From Plesiomonas shigelloides (GTDB taxonomy: Bacteria > Pseudomonadota > Gammaproteobacteria > Enterobacterales > CAMTGL01), in NCBI RefSeq assembly GCF_900087055.1, contig NZ_LT575468.1:372001-436000 (forward strand): a DNA stretch of 64,000 nt. Direction: 5' to 3'. Made by a program: the position numbers and the translations under genes. Below, in pieces: positions 1 to 9,471 of this stretch. Positions within the stretch are counted from its first letter, which is position 1; the number at the start of each line of letters is the position of its first letter. The notes under the pieces are model-generated. The model was given only the letters and a program-made list of their open reading frames with translations, did not search any database and was not told the DNA's origin.

Positions 1-686
1 TGTTCATTTTCCAGAATCTCTGCCGGAGTCCCATGTGCGATCATATGTCCTTGACTTACGATGTAGGCATGCTCGCACACATCCAACGTTTCCCGCACAT
101 TGTGGTCGGTGATCAGAACGCCCAGCCCGCTATCACGCAGGTGTTTAATGATGTTCTTAATGTCGATAACCGAAATCGGGTCTACGCCGGCAAAAGGCTC
201 ATCCAGCAGGATAAATTTAGGATTGGCGGCTAGGGCGCGGGCAATTTCTACTCGGCGGCGTTCACCGCCGGACAGTGCTTGCCCTAAGCTGTCACGAATG
301 TGCTGGATATGGAATTCATCCAGCAGCTCTTCAGCGCGTGCTTCACGGCCTTGCTGATCCAGATCGCTACGAGTTTCCAGTACCGCCATCAGGTTGTTGT
401 ACACCGTCAGGCGACGGAAGATAGAGGCTTCCTGAGGCAGATAGCCAATGCCACGGCGAGCACGGGCATGCATCGGCAGTAAGCTGATATCATCGCCATC
501 AATACTGATGCTACCGTTATCACGGGCCACCAGACCGACCACCATGTAAAAGGTGGTGGTTTTACCGGCACCGTTAGGGCCGAGCAAACCGACAATTTCA
601 CCGGATTTGACGGTCAAACTGACGTCGACCACCACTTTGCGGCCTTTATAGCTTTTGGCCAGATTTTCTGCGCTCAGGACTGCCAT
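1..686 (-). CDS. lptB: LPS export ABC transporter ATPase LptB (3' end cut by window)
   Basis: Cytoplasmic ATPase of the LptB2FGC complex, which extracts lipopolysaccharide from the inner membrane and feeds it to the LptA bridge. Reading down from 686, the Walker A motif GPNGAGKT lies at residues 36-43. It is followed by a Q-loop (YLPQEAS), the ABC signature LSGGERRR, Walker B ([11 protein letters not shown]) and an H-loop (ITDHN). About 228 codons are present; the family is about 241 residues, so only the last dozen or so codons are lost. The ATG follows the lptA stop with no gap, so the two are translationally coupled as the last genes of the kdsD-kdsC-lptC-lptA-lptB run. Confidence 0.95.
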   Translation of the reverse strand, partial: MAVLSAENLAKSYKGRKVVVDVSLTVKSGEIVGLLGPNGAGKTTTFYMVVGLVARDNGSISIDGDDISLLPMHARARRGIGYLPQEASIFRRLTVYNNLMAVLETRSDLDQQGREARAEELLDEFHIQHIRDSLGQALSGGERRRVEIARALAANPKFILLDEPFAGVDPISVIDIKNIIKHLRDSGLGVLITDHNVRETLDVCEHAYIVSQGHMIAHGTPAEILENE

Positions 687-1211
687 TTAGTTGCTACTTT
701 TCTTGTTGGAGTTATTCAATTGTGACGGCTGCAATACGGTGACCACGCGCTGGCCTTTGTTGCTGAAGGCATCCATCTGTTGCTTTTGGATCAAGTAGGT
801 AATGCGATCGGCTTTTACGCTGCTATCTAATTGTTTGAGCTCAGCATTTCCGATCAGTTCCACAAAGTCTTTACCCAAGTCGTAACGAATCTTATCGGCA
901 TGGCCTTCAACGGGCTTGCCGTTGTCCTGCATCTGATAAAAGGTAGCCGGTTTACCGAAGCCTTCGATGATCTCTTTGCCTTTCTCATCTTTCGGGCGGA
1001 TCACCACCACTTTATCGGCTTTCACATCAATCGTACCTTGGGTCAGCACCACGTTGCCGGTGAACACCACGGTATTGGTCGCCAGATCCAGCGATTGCTG
1101 CTCTGAGTTGATGTTAATCGGCTGATCGGTATCCCCTTTGACCGCCAAGGCCGGCCGGCTCAGCGCCAGCAGCACACACACTGCCAGTAAGTTACGGTTT
1201 TTTAATTTCAT
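687..1211 (-). CDS. lptA: LPS transport periplasmic bridge protein LptA
   Basis: Periplasmic beta-jellyroll protein whose oligomers bridge LptC in the inner membrane to LptD in the outer membrane and shield lipid A in transit. The 174-residue product starts with a clear signal peptide (MKLKNRNLLAVCVLLALS, then a RPALA-type cleavage region). It continues as beta-rich OstA-fold sequence (DQPININSEQQSLDLATNTV, later VVLTQGTIDVKADKVVV). E. coli LptA is 185 residues. The start overlaps the end of lptC by 20 bases and the stop abuts lptB. Transport fits the neighbours, since Kdo synthesis and export genes share this operon. Confidence 0.95.
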   Translation of the reverse strand: MKLKNRNLLAVCVLLALSRPALAVKGDTDQPININSEQQSLDLATNTVVFTGNVVLTQGTIDVKADKVVVIRPKDEKGKEIIEGFGKPATFYQMQDNGKPVEGHADKIRYDLGKDFVELIGNAELKQLDSSVKADRITYLIQKQQMDAFSNKGQRVVTVLQPSQLNNSNKKSSN

Positions 1212-1749
1212 AGTAGGATTTTACCTGTTCCTGCAGCTCGGCCGTGCGGTTACGTAGGTTCCCGCGCATTTTCAGTCCGACTGAGGTGAAGTTGGCACCG
1301 TAAACGGTCACCTTGGCATCGGACGTAATATCCTGAGTGGTCAGATTAATCGTGGCCTGTGTGGTTTCCAGTTTTTCCAACTGGGAGTCCGGCGTCAGGC
1401 TGTTCACTTCGACATCGCCTTTCAGGTATAGCATTTTATCTTTGGTCAGCACGGCATCTTTGGCCTGTACCATCCAGATGGGTATTCCTTCTGCGGAATA
1501 CAAGGTCATCAGCGGTTGGCTGAAATCGGTGTTCCCGTTTTCAGCATAATATTTAACCTTGGTGGAGACCAATTTATAGTGCAATTTCCCGGTCGGGTCG
1601 TAAACCACGGTCAGCATGTTGTTGCCCCAGAACGACGGATCGCCTTGCACTGGGGCGGGCACTGTCGGCTCATTACCACCATTGGTGGCCAGCCAGCCGA
1701 GCAATACCAACGCTATCGCGCCGAGGAACAGACTCCAGCGGATATTCAT
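1192..1749 (-). CDS. lptC: LPS export inner-membrane protein LptC
   Basis: Bitopic inner-membrane protein that receives lipopolysaccharide from LptB2FG and passes it to LptA. The product of 185 residues has one N-terminal membrane helix (SLFLGAIALVLLGWLATN) and a periplasmic beta-jellyroll. E. coli LptC is 191 residues. A longer reading from 1806 exists, but the ATG at 1749 gives the family N-terminus. It overlaps the kdsC stop as ATGA, the usual coupling arrangement, so 1749 was chosen. Its 3' end overlaps lptA by 20 bases. Confidence 0.93.
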   Translation of the reverse strand: MNIRWSLFLGAIALVLLGWLATNGGNEPTVPAPVQGDPSFWGNNMLTVVYDPTGKLHYKLVSTKVKYYAENGNTDFSQPLMTLYSAEGIPIWMVQAKDAVLTKDKMLYLKGDVEVNSLTPDSQLEKLETTQATINLTTQDITSDAKVTVYGANFTSVGLKMRGNLRNRTAELQEQVKSYYEIKKP

Positions 1750-2297
1750 ATGGAGTGCCCTTGCGCCTGTTCCAGCTTGCCCTGTGCCAGCAAGATCAGA
1801 TCGCACAGTTCACGTACCGCGCCATGACCGCCACGCAGGTGGGTGGTGTAGTGGGCCCGCGGCAGCAGCATTGGGTGCGCATCGGCCACACAGACCGATA
1901 ATCCCACTTGTTGCATTACCGGCCAGTCAATCAGGTCATCGCCGATATAGGCCACTTGTTCTGGACGCAGTTGCAACTTGGCCAGCAGCGCATTGAAGGC
2001 GACGATTTTATCTAGTTGTCCTTGGTACAGGTGGTTGATGCCCAAGGTTTTGGCGCGATCGGCCACCAGTTGTGAGGAGCGACCGGTGATGATGCCGACT
2101 TCGATATCGGAAGTCAGCAGGCAACGGATCCCGTAGCCATCACGCACGTGGAAGGCTTTGAGCTCTTCGCCTTGGTTGCCCATGTAAATCAGCCCGTCAG
2201 ACAGTACACCGTCAACATCACAGATTAGCAGTTTAATCTGTGCCGCGCGCTCAACGACGCGGCGCTCAACGGCACCGTAACAGGTTTCTATCAGCAT
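1746..2297 (-). CDS. kdsC: 3-deoxy-D-manno-octulosonate 8-phosphate phosphatase KdsC
   Basis: Haloacid dehalogenase-family phosphatase that hydrolyses Kdo-8-phosphate to Kdo, the inner sugar of the LPS core. It acts in the cytoplasm, probably as a tetramer like its relatives. The catalytic aspartate motif is visible as LLICDVDGVLSDG near residues 23-35. The second HAD motif (IITGRSS) and the metal motif (YIGDDLIDWPVM) follow. Length is 183 residues against 188 in E. coli. The start overlaps the kdsD stop by one base (TAATG) and the stop overlaps the lptC start by four. Confidence 0.96.
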   Translation of the reverse strand: MLIETCYGAVERRVVERAAQIKLLICDVDGVLSDGLIYMGNQGEELKAFHVRDGYGIRCLLTSDIEVGIITGRSSQLVADRAKTLGINHLYQGQLDKIVAFNALLAKLQLRPEQVAYIGDDLIDWPVMQQVGLSVCVADAHPMLLPRAHYTTHLRGGHGAVRELCDLILLAQGKLEQAQGHSI

Positions 2298-3280
2298 TAT
2301 ACCACTCCGGCCTTTAACAAATCGTGCATGTGGATCACCCCGACCAGGGTGTCATTGTGTGTGACCAACAGACAAGAGACGCTGCGCTGTTGCATCAGAT
2401 TCAGGGCTTCGACCGCCAATGCGTCTGGCGAAATACGCAGTCCGCCCGGGGTCATGACATGTTGAATGATGATATTGTGCAGGTCATGGTGCAAATCGAA
2501 CACCCGGCGCAGGTCACCGTCGGTGAAAATGCCCTGAATATGCATCATGTCGTCGCAGATTACTACCATACCCAGTTTTTTGCGCGAAATTTCCAGCACG
2601 GTATCGCGCAGACTGGCGTCTGGGGCAACATGCGGTAATTCATCGCCGGTGTGCATGATGTCTTGCACTTTGAGCAGCAGTTTACGCCCCAAAGCGCCGC
2701 CTGGGTGAGACAGGGCAAAGTCATCCGCGGTAAAACCGCGCGCTTTGAGTAAGGCGACCGCCAGAGCATCGCCCATCACCAAGGTTGCGGTGGTACTGGA
2801 GGTTGGTGCTAAGCCGAGCGGGCAAGCTTCTTGCGGGACATGGATACACAGGTGCACATCGGCATTTTGCGCCATGCTGCTGTCTGGCTTGCCGGTCATG
2901 CAGATCATGCGGTTGCCAAGGCGTTTGATGACGGGGATCAAGGCCAGAATTTCATGAGCTTCACCGGAGTTGGAAATCGCCAGCACGACATCGTCTTTAC
3001 TCAGCATCCCCAGATCGCCATGGCTGGCTTCGCCCGGATGGACAAAAAAAGCCGGCGTACCGGTACTGGCCAAGGTGGCGGCAATTTTACGGCCGATATG
3101 GCCGGATTTGCCCATCCCCATCACCACCACTTTACCGCTGGCGGCGTAGATCAGTTGGCACGCACGGGCAAAGTCATCATTAATATACTGCTCGAGCTGG
3201 GCAATACTGTCCCGTTCGGTGGCGACCACATGGCGTCCCCAGTGCTGAAAATCAAACGCGTTTGGCATAATTATTCTCAT
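2297..3280 (-). CDS. kdsD: Arabinose 5-phosphate isomerase KdsD
   Basis: Converts ribulose 5-phosphate to arabinose 5-phosphate, the first step of Kdo synthesis. The 327-residue product has an N-terminal SIS sugar-isomerase domain (GMGKSGHIGRKIAATLASTG, ISNSGEAHEI) and two C-terminal CBS domains (VQDIMHTGDELP, IQHVMTPGGLRI). Two starts are possible, at 3280 and 3268; 3280 has a GGA four bases upstream and gives nearly the E. coli length (328). It is first in the minus-strand operon. In E. coli the cation antiporter gene yrbG lies just upstream; here that gene is absent and kdsD faces mlaF directly. Confidence 0.95.
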   Translation of the reverse strand: MRIIMPNAFDFQHWGRHVVATERDSIAQLEQYINDDFARACQLIYAASGKVVVMGMGKSGHIGRKIAATLASTGTPAFFVHPGEASHGDLGMLSKDDVVLAISNSGEAHEILALIPVIKRLGNRMICMTGKPDSSMAQNADVHLCIHVPQEACPLGLAPTSSTTATLVMGDALAVALLKARGFTADDFALSHPGGALGRKLLLKVQDIMHTGDELPHVAPDASLRDTVLEISRKKLGMVVICDDMMHIQGIFTDGDLRRVFDLHHDLHNIIIQHVMTPGGLRISPDALAVEALNLMQQRSVSCLLVTHNDTLVGVIHMHDLLKAGVV

Positions 3281-3443
3281 CGTTCCGTGTGATGCTGAAC
3301 TGCGGTAGTAAGCCGAGCCAGCGCAGGCTGGCGGGCAGCGAAATTAAACCCTTCACCAACGAGGCGGCGGCCGACCGCATTAACTGAAAACCGCGCGCAC
3401 AATCTATGGTTTAATATCGGTATCTGATTTTATGGTGCTAATT

Positions 3444-3471
3444 TTGACTGTCGCGGCGGCAAAAGTAAAAC
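3444..3471 (+). promoter_or_regulatory. Candidate mla operon promoter
   Basis: A TTGACT -35-like hexamer (3444-3449) and a TAAAAC -10-like hexamer (3466-3471) are separated by 16 bases, about 90 bases before the mlaF start. The kdsD-mlaF gap (3281-3561) must also hold the divergent kdsD promoter, which I could not place. Prediction by eye only. Confidence 0.35.
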
Positions 3472-3561
3472 GGCAAACCAAGCTCGGTTATTGAGATATG
3501 TATGGTTAATGCCTATTATGCCCGGCTACTTTATTATCGCTTTCAACCTATAGAGAATGTT

Positions 3562-4365
3562 ATGACTCAGGCGGAAACGAACTTAGTCGAAGTTCGTCAT
3601 ATGAGCTTCTACCGGGGAGAACGTCCGATCTTTGAGGATATTAACCTCGTCGTGCCGCAAGGCAAAGTGACGGCGATCATGGGCCCGTCCGGGATCGGTA
3701 AAACCACGCTGCTGCGCTTGATTGCCGGCCAGCTGCAGCCCTCTGCGGGCGAGATCTGGTTTGATGGGGAGAATATCCCTGCATTGTCGCGTCGCCGTTT
3801 ATATGACGTGCGGAAAAAGATGAGCATGCTGTTTCAGTCTGGGGCGTTATTCACCGATCTGAACGTGTTTGAAAACGTGGCCTTTGCGCTACGCGAGCAT
3901 ACCCGCTTGCCAGAGGAGTTGCTGCGTCAAGTGGTGCTGATGAAGCTGGAGTCGGTTGGGCTGCGCGGCGCGGCGCAGTTGATGCCATCGGAGCTGTCCG
4001 GTGGGATGGCGCGGCGTGCGGCGTTGGCGCGGGCGATCGCGCTCGACCCACAGCTGATTATGTTTGATGAGCCGTTTGCTGGCCAAGACCCGATCAACAT
4101 GGGCGTGCTGGTGACGTTAATTCGTCAGCTCAATCAGTCACTGGGCCTGACTTGTATCGTGGTGTCGCATGATGTGCCGGAGGTGCTCAGCATTTCTGAC
4201 TATGCTTACATCGTGGCAGAGCAGCATGTGATAGCGCAGGGATCCCCAGATACGCTGCGCGCGCATACCGATCCGCGGGTGCGTCAGTTCCTGGATGGTA
4301 AAGCCGACGGCCCCGTGCCGTTCCGCTTCCCGGCACAGGATTATCGTACGGAGTTATTCGGTTAA
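3562..4365 (+). CDS. mlaF: Phospholipid transport ABC ATPase MlaF
   Basis: ATPase of the inner-membrane MlaFEDB complex that moves phospholipids between the inner membrane and the periplasmic carrier MlaC, maintaining outer-membrane asymmetry. The 267-residue product shows Walker A (GPSGIGKTT), Q-loop (LFQSGALF), the characteristic [14 protein letters not shown] signature, Walker B ([13 protein letters not shown]) and an H-loop (VVSHD). An in-frame extension to 3502 is possible. The ATG at 3562, preceded by AGAGA, matches the family N-terminus (about 269 residues in E. coli). The stop overlaps the mlaE ATG by one base. Confidence 0.95.
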   Translation: MTQAETNLVEVRHMSFYRGERPIFEDINLVVPQGKVTAIMGPSGIGKTTLLRLIAGQLQPSAGEIWFDGENIPALSRRRLYDVRKKMSMLFQSGALFTDLNVFENVAFALREHTRLPEELLRQVVLMKLESVGLRGAAQLMPSELSGGMARRAALARAIALDPQLIMFDEPFAGQDPINMGVLVTLIRQLNQSLGLTCIVVSHDVPEVLSISDYAYIVAEQHVIAQGSPDTLRAHTDPRVRQFLDGKADGPVPFRFPAQDYRTELFG

Positions 4366-5147
4366 TGGTGTTAGATTCTTTGGCTGCGCTCGGACGGCGT
4401 GGCATGCATGTATGTGGGGCGTTTGGCCGTGCCGGTCTGATGCTATTTGGCGCGCTAGTGGGGCGCCCGCAACCGGCTAAGCAATTCCCGCTGTTGCTGC
4501 GTCAGCTGTATAGCGTGGGCGTGCAATCGCTGCTGATTATTATCGTGTCTGGCCTTTTTATTGGGATGGTGCTGGCGCTGCAGGGCTACATCATTTTGGT
4601 GGATTTCGGCGCTGAAACCAGCCTTGGTCAGATGGTGGCGTTATCGTTGTTCCGTGAGCTTGGGCCGGTGGTTACGGCCTTGCTGTTTGCTGGCCGCGCG
4701 GGCTCGGCGCTAACGGCGGAAATCGGCTTGATGAAAGCCACCGAGCAGCTTTCTAGCTTGGAGATGATGGCGGTCGATCCGCTGCGCCGAGTGATTGCGC
4801 CGCGTTTTTGGGCCGGGGTGATCAGCATGCCAATTTTGTCGATGATTTTTGTCGCCGTTGGTATTTGGGGCGGCGGCGTGGTGGGTGTCGATTGGAAAGG
4901 CATCGATCATGGCAGCTTCTGGTCGGTGATGCAGTCATCGGTTAGCTGGTCGTACGATTTACTCAACGGCCTGCTAAAGAGCGTGGTGTTTGCCATTACG
5001 GTGACTTGGATTGCGCTCTTCAATGGTTATGATGCGGTGCCGACTTCGGAAGGTATCAGTCAGGCGACCACCCGTACTGTGGTACATGCTTCGTTAGCCG
5101 TATTGGCGTTAGATTTTGTGCTTACTGCACTGATGTTTGGGAATTGA
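4365..5147 (+). CDS. mlaE: Phospholipid transport permease MlaE
   Basis: Integral inner-membrane permease of the Mla complex, a dimer holding the lipid path between MlaF ATPases and the MlaD ring. The 260-residue product equals the E. coli length. It shows five or so hydrophobic segments ([55 protein letters not shown]) and the conserved [20 protein letters not shown] stretch. It begins one base into the mlaF stop, and its TGA lies five bases before the mlaD ATG. Confidence 0.96.
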   Translation: MVLDSLAALGRRGMHVCGAFGRAGLMLFGALVGRPQPAKQFPLLLRQLYSVGVQSLLIIIVSGLFIGMVLALQGYIILVDFGAETSLGQMVALSLFRELGPVVTALLFAGRAGSALTAEIGLMKATEQLSSLEMMAVDPLRRVIAPRFWAGVISMPILSMIFVAVGIWGGGVVGVDWKGIDHGSFWSVMQSSVSWSYDLLNGLLKSVVFAITVTWIALFNGYDAVPTSEGISQATTRTVVHASLAVLALDFVLTALMFGN

Positions 5148-5152
5148 TCCAC

Positions 5153-5662
5153 ATGAAGCAGAATAAACGACAAGAAATCGGGGTAGGCATTTTCATGCTT
5201 ATCGGTTTGGCCGCGCTGGTATTTTTAGCCTTAAAAGTGGCCGATATTAAATCGCTGGGCAATGAGCCGACCTATCGTCTGACCGCGACATTCGATAATA
5301 TCGGCAGCCTTAAAGTGCGCTCACCGGTCAAAATTGGCGGTGTGGTGGTTGGACGGGTTACCAATATTACGTTGGATACCAAAACCTATCTGCCGAAAGT
5401 CGAATTAGCGATCTTGAGCCGTTATAACGAAATTCCGGAAACCAGCTCGCTCTCTATTCGCACCGCCGGTTTATTGGGCGAACAGTATCTGTCGCTGATC
5501 CCAGGCTTTGTGGATACCGATACCGCGATGCTTAAAGATGGCGATCGTATCGAAGACACCAAGTCAGCCATGGTATTAGAAGACCTGATTGGTCAGTTCT
5601 TGTATAACAGCGGCAGCAACAGCTCCGGCTCCGGTAATACTTCCGGCGCGCACAGCGAATAA
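5153..5662 (+). CDS. mlaD: Phospholipid-binding MCE protein MlaD
   Basis: Inner-membrane-anchored MCE-domain protein that forms a hexameric ring in the periplasm and hands phospholipid to or from MlaC. One N-terminal membrane helix (VGIFMLIGLAALVFLALKVA) is followed by the MCE domain (YRLTATFDNIGSLKVRSPVK, IGGVVVGRVTNITLD) and the YLSLIPGF and AMVLEDLIGQFLY helix. The tail is rich in Ser and Gly. A TTG codon at 5144 extends the frame, but the ATG at 5153 gives the usual MKQNKRQEIGVGIF start. Product is 169 residues, slightly shorter than the E. coli protein (183) in its tail. Confidence 0.94.
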   Translation: MKQNKRQEIGVGIFMLIGLAALVFLALKVADIKSLGNEPTYRLTATFDNIGSLKVRSPVKIGGVVVGRVTNITLDTKTYLPKVELAILSRYNEIPETSSLSIRTAGLLGEQYLSLIPGFVDTDTAMLKDGDRIEDTKSAMVLEDLIGQFLYNSGSNSSGSGNTSGAHSE

Positions 5663-5695
5663 TGCAGCAAAGGGCAATCTAAGAGGAGAACTCTG

Positions 5696-6319
5696 ATGTG
5701 GAAACGATTTGTAATGCTGGCGATGTTGATCGTCGCGCCTTGGGTTCAAGCACAGGCTGCGGATGCCACTAATCCTTATACGCTGATGAATCAGGTGGCA
5801 GATGAATTGTTTGCCAATTTGAAAAGTGCACAGCCACAGATTAAGCAAAACCCGAATCTGCTCAAAGATATCGTGCGCAAAGATCTGATGCCGCATGTGC
5901 ATGTACGTTATGCCGGTTCATTAGTGCTGGGGCGTTATTTTAAAGAAGCCAGCGAAGCGCAGCGTACCGCTTACTTTGCGGCTTTCGAGCGTTATTTAGT
6001 GCAGTCTTATGCGCAAGTACTGACTTTGTACAGCAACCAGAAAGTACAAATTGAACCCGCTAAGCCATTGGGTGACAGCAACATCATCTCGATTCGGGTG
6101 GATGTGTTGGAGCCGGGCAAACCGGCAACCCGTTTGGATTTCAAATGGCGTAAAAACACCAAGACCGGTGAATGGCAAGCCTATGACATGATTGCCGAAG
6201 GCGTCAGCATGATCACCACCAAACAAGGTGAGTGGGCGGGCATTTTGCGCACCGGTGGTATTGAAGCCCTGACCAAGCAACTGGATCAGGCGGCCGCGAC
6301 GCCGATTACCCTGAAATAA
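5696..6319 (+). CDS. mlaC: Periplasmic phospholipid carrier MlaC
   Basis: Soluble periplasmic shuttle carrying phospholipid between the MlaA-porin complex of the outer membrane and MlaFEDB. The 207-residue product begins with a signal peptide (MWKRFVMLAMLIVAPWVQAQA, cleaved before ADATNPY). The MlaC fold follows (DIVRKDLMPHVHVRYAGSLV, FKWRKNTKTGEWQAYDMIAE). E. coli MlaC is 211 residues. A GAGGAG ribosome-binding site stands seven bases before the ATG. It lies in the uninterrupted mlaFEDCB order. Confidence 0.95.
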   Translation: MWKRFVMLAMLIVAPWVQAQAADATNPYTLMNQVADELFANLKSAQPQIKQNPNLLKDIVRKDLMPHVHVRYAGSLVLGRYFKEASEAQRTAYFAAFERYLVQSYAQVLTLYSNQKVQIEPAKPLGDSNIISIRVDVLEPGKPATRLDFKWRKNTKTGEWQAYDMIAEGVSMITTKQGEWAGILRTGGIEALTKQLDQAAATPITLK

Positions 6320-6329
6320 AGGCGGTAAG

Positions 6330-6647
6330 ATGGCAGAACGTCTTCTCTGGCGCAGCGAGGCTGCGCCGCATTTCGCGTTGGAAGGTGAGCTAGATCGGGA
6401 AACCCTGCTTTCCCTCTGGCCACAACGCGAAAAACTGTTACCGGCGGGTGAGTCGGTACTCGACCTGAGCCGGTTGAGTCGGATAGACTCTGCCGGCCTT
6501 GCTTTTTTAATGACCCTGCTGGTGGACGCAGAGCGCCGTGGTAGCCAGTGCCGTTTGGTACAGGTTCCGCTGGCGATGCAAACGCTGATCAGCTTGTCCA
6601 ACCTGACTGAGATAATGGCACCGTACATGCCATCCGGCACTAACTGA
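6330..6647 (+). CDS. mlaB: STAS-domain protein MlaB
   Basis: Small cytoplasmic STAS-domain subunit that binds MlaF and stabilises the MlaFEDB complex. The 105-residue product carries the typical STAS core: VLDLSRLSRIDSAGLAFLM, in which the DSAGLA motif marks the helix contacting the ATPase. E. coli MlaB is 97 residues. It starts ten bases after the mlaC stop and ends nine bases before ibaG. Confidence 0.9.
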   Translation: MAERLLWRSEAAPHFALEGELDRETLLSLWPQREKLLPAGESVLDLSRLSRIDSAGLAFLMTLLVDAERRGSQCRLVQVPLAMQTLISLSNLTEIMAPYMPSGTN

Positions 6648-6656
6648 GAGCTTGCT

Positions 6657-6914
6657 ATGGATACCAACGAGATTAAACAAGTATTGATGTCCGCTTTGGC
6701 GCTGGATGACGCCTATGTCACCGGCGATGGCAGTCATTTCCAAGTGATCGCGGTCAGTGCCCAGTTTGCCGATATGAGCCGGGTCAAAAAACAACAAACC
6801 GTCTATGGCCCCTTAATGGACTACATTGCGGATAACCGCATTCATGCGCTGTCGATTAAGGCATTAACCCCTGATGAATGGCAGCGTGAGCGCAAATTCT
6901 TGCTGCCGAGCTAG
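6657..6914 (+). CDS. ibaG: BolA-family protein IbaG
   Basis: Small BolA/YrbA-family protein; relatives bind monothiol glutaredoxins through a shared [2Fe-2S] cluster and are linked to acid stress and iron handling. The 85-residue product has the family core ([35 protein letters not shown]) and the C-terminal [14 protein letters not shown] with the conserved His. E. coli IbaG is 84 residues. It lies between mlaB and murA, as in E. coli. The individual function here is inferred from the family. Confidence 0.92.
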   Translation: MDTNEIKQVLMSALALDDAYVTGDGSHFQVIAVSAQFADMSRVKKQQTVYGPLMDYIADNRIHALSIKALTPDEWQRERKFLLPS

Positions 6915-6933
6915 CTGACTGAGAGCTGTCTGA

Positions 6934-8196
<1,263 letters not shown>

Positions 8197-8246
8197 TGAC
8201 GGCGTCATGGCGTCGGTGGTGTTAATGCCGAGCCACTCAAAACCAA

Positions 8247-8278
8247 TAAAAAAGCCACCGCATGCGGTGGCTTTTTTT
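8247..8278. terminator. Bidirectional terminator between murA and degS
   Basis: A perfect stem AAAGCCACCGC with its complement and almost no loop (8251-8274) has A-runs on the left and seven T on the right. It can therefore stop transcription from both converging genes. Confidence 0.9.
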
Positions 8279-8331
8279 ATGCTGTCGTTTTATGGCGTTC
8301 ACGTTAGATGGTCGTGAGGGCTAGCGTGCGC

Positions 8332-9396
8332 TTAATGAATCGGGTATTCGGTGATGGTGACCGGTAAGGTCATCTCTTTACCGTCACGGATAATGCTCAC
8401 CGGTACTTCTGAGCCGGGGCGGATCTCCGCAACCTGATCCATCACGCCAACAGCACTGACGGCCGGTTTGCCATCAATGGCCGTGACGATATCGCGCACA
8501 TGCAGGCCGGCTTTGGCGCCGGGGCCATTTTCATCCAGCCCAGCAATCATGATGCCCTGAATGCGCTCCATGCTAAAGCTCTGGGTGGTCGAAGGTACAA
8601 TTTCACGCCCTTGCACGCCGATATAGCCGCGGATCACCCGACCATCGCGGATCAGCTTATGCATGATTTTGGTGGCCAGCGCGACCGGAATGGCAAAACC
8701 AATCCCTTCGGCGGCCTCACCGGAGTTGCTCTTATCGAGGCTCAAGGTGTTAATGCCGACCAGCTCACCAAGGCTGTTGACCAACGCGCCGCCGGAGTTA
8801 CCGCGGTTAATCGAGGCATCGGTCTGCAAAAAGTTTTGGCGGCCAAAGGTGCTCAAACCAATCCGACCGGTGGCACTGATAATGCCTTGGGTGATGGTTT
8901 GGCCGAGGTTGTAGGGGTTGCCTATCGCCAGCACCACATCGCCAATGCGTGCCGGACGCTCAGCATTCAGTGGAATTTGCGGCAAGTTAGTGGCATCGAT
9001 TTTCAGCACCGCCAGATCGGTCATGGTATCGGAGCCCACTAACATGGCTTCATACACGCGGCCATCTTGTAAGGCGACAATGATTTGATCGGCGCTACTG
9101 ATCACATGTTGGTTAGTCAGGATATAACCACGCGGATCCATGATAACCCCGGAGCCTAAGTTGCGGATCCCGAGGGTTTGATCTTGGGTATTTTGCCCCA
9201 TACTGCGGTTATACACATTGACCACTGCTGGCGCGGCTGCGCGTACCGCCGAGTTAAAACTCATGGGCTCAGCACCCATCGAAAGATGCGGTGAGGGCAA
9301 GGGAATGGCACTTTTACGCAGCTCAGGATAGAGCCAGAGGATCAGCAGGGCAGCGAGCACACCCAGAACTATTGCTTTTAGCAGCTTTGCAACCAT
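8332..9396 (-). CDS. degS: Site-1 stress-response protease DegS
   Basis: Inner-membrane-anchored trimeric serine protease that cleaves the anti-sigma factor RseA when its PDZ domain senses misfolded porin C-termini, starting the sigma-E response. The 354-residue product has one N-terminal membrane anchor (IVLGVLAALLILWLY), a trypsin-like domain with His97, Asp127 and Ser201 (RGNSGGAL) and one PDZ domain (RVIRGYIGVQGREI onward). E. coli DegS is 355 residues with the triad at 96, 126 and 201. The ATG at 9396 was preferred over an upstream 22-codon extension. It lies 75 bases after degQ on the same strand. Confidence 0.96.
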   Translation of the reverse strand: MVAKLLKAIVLGVLAALLILWLYPELRKSAIPLPSPHLSMGAEPMSFNSAVRAAAPAVVNVYNRSMGQNTQDQTLGIRNLGSGVIMDPRGYILTNQHVISSADQIIVALQDGRVYEAMLVGSDTMTDLAVLKIDATNLPQIPLNAERPARIGDVVLAIGNPYNLGQTITQGIISATGRIGLSTFGRQNFLQTDASINRGNSGGALVNSLGELVGINTLSLDKSNSGEAAEGIGFAIPVALATKIMHKLIRDGRVIRGYIGVQGREIVPSTTQSFSMERIQGIMIAGLDENGPGAKAGLHVRDIVTAIDGKPAVSAVGVMDQVAEIRPGSEVPVSIIRDGKEMTLPVTITEYPIH

Positions 9397-9431
9397 AGGG
9401 GCCGTGATGATGTCGTGTGAGATGAGGATAA

Positions 9432-9462
9432 GTGTCAGGATACCACGCGGGTATCCTGACAC
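9432..9462 (-). other. Perfect 13-bp hairpin between degQ and degS
   Basis: GTGTCAGGATACC (9432-9444) and its exact complement (9450-9462) are separated by five bases. The right arm ends ten bases downstream of the degQ stop. Reading on the minus strand there is no U-run after it, so it is not a textbook terminator. It may be a pause, processing or 3'-protecting structure that separates degQ and degS expression. Confidence 0.75.
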
Positions 9463-9471
9463 GGGAGGAGA

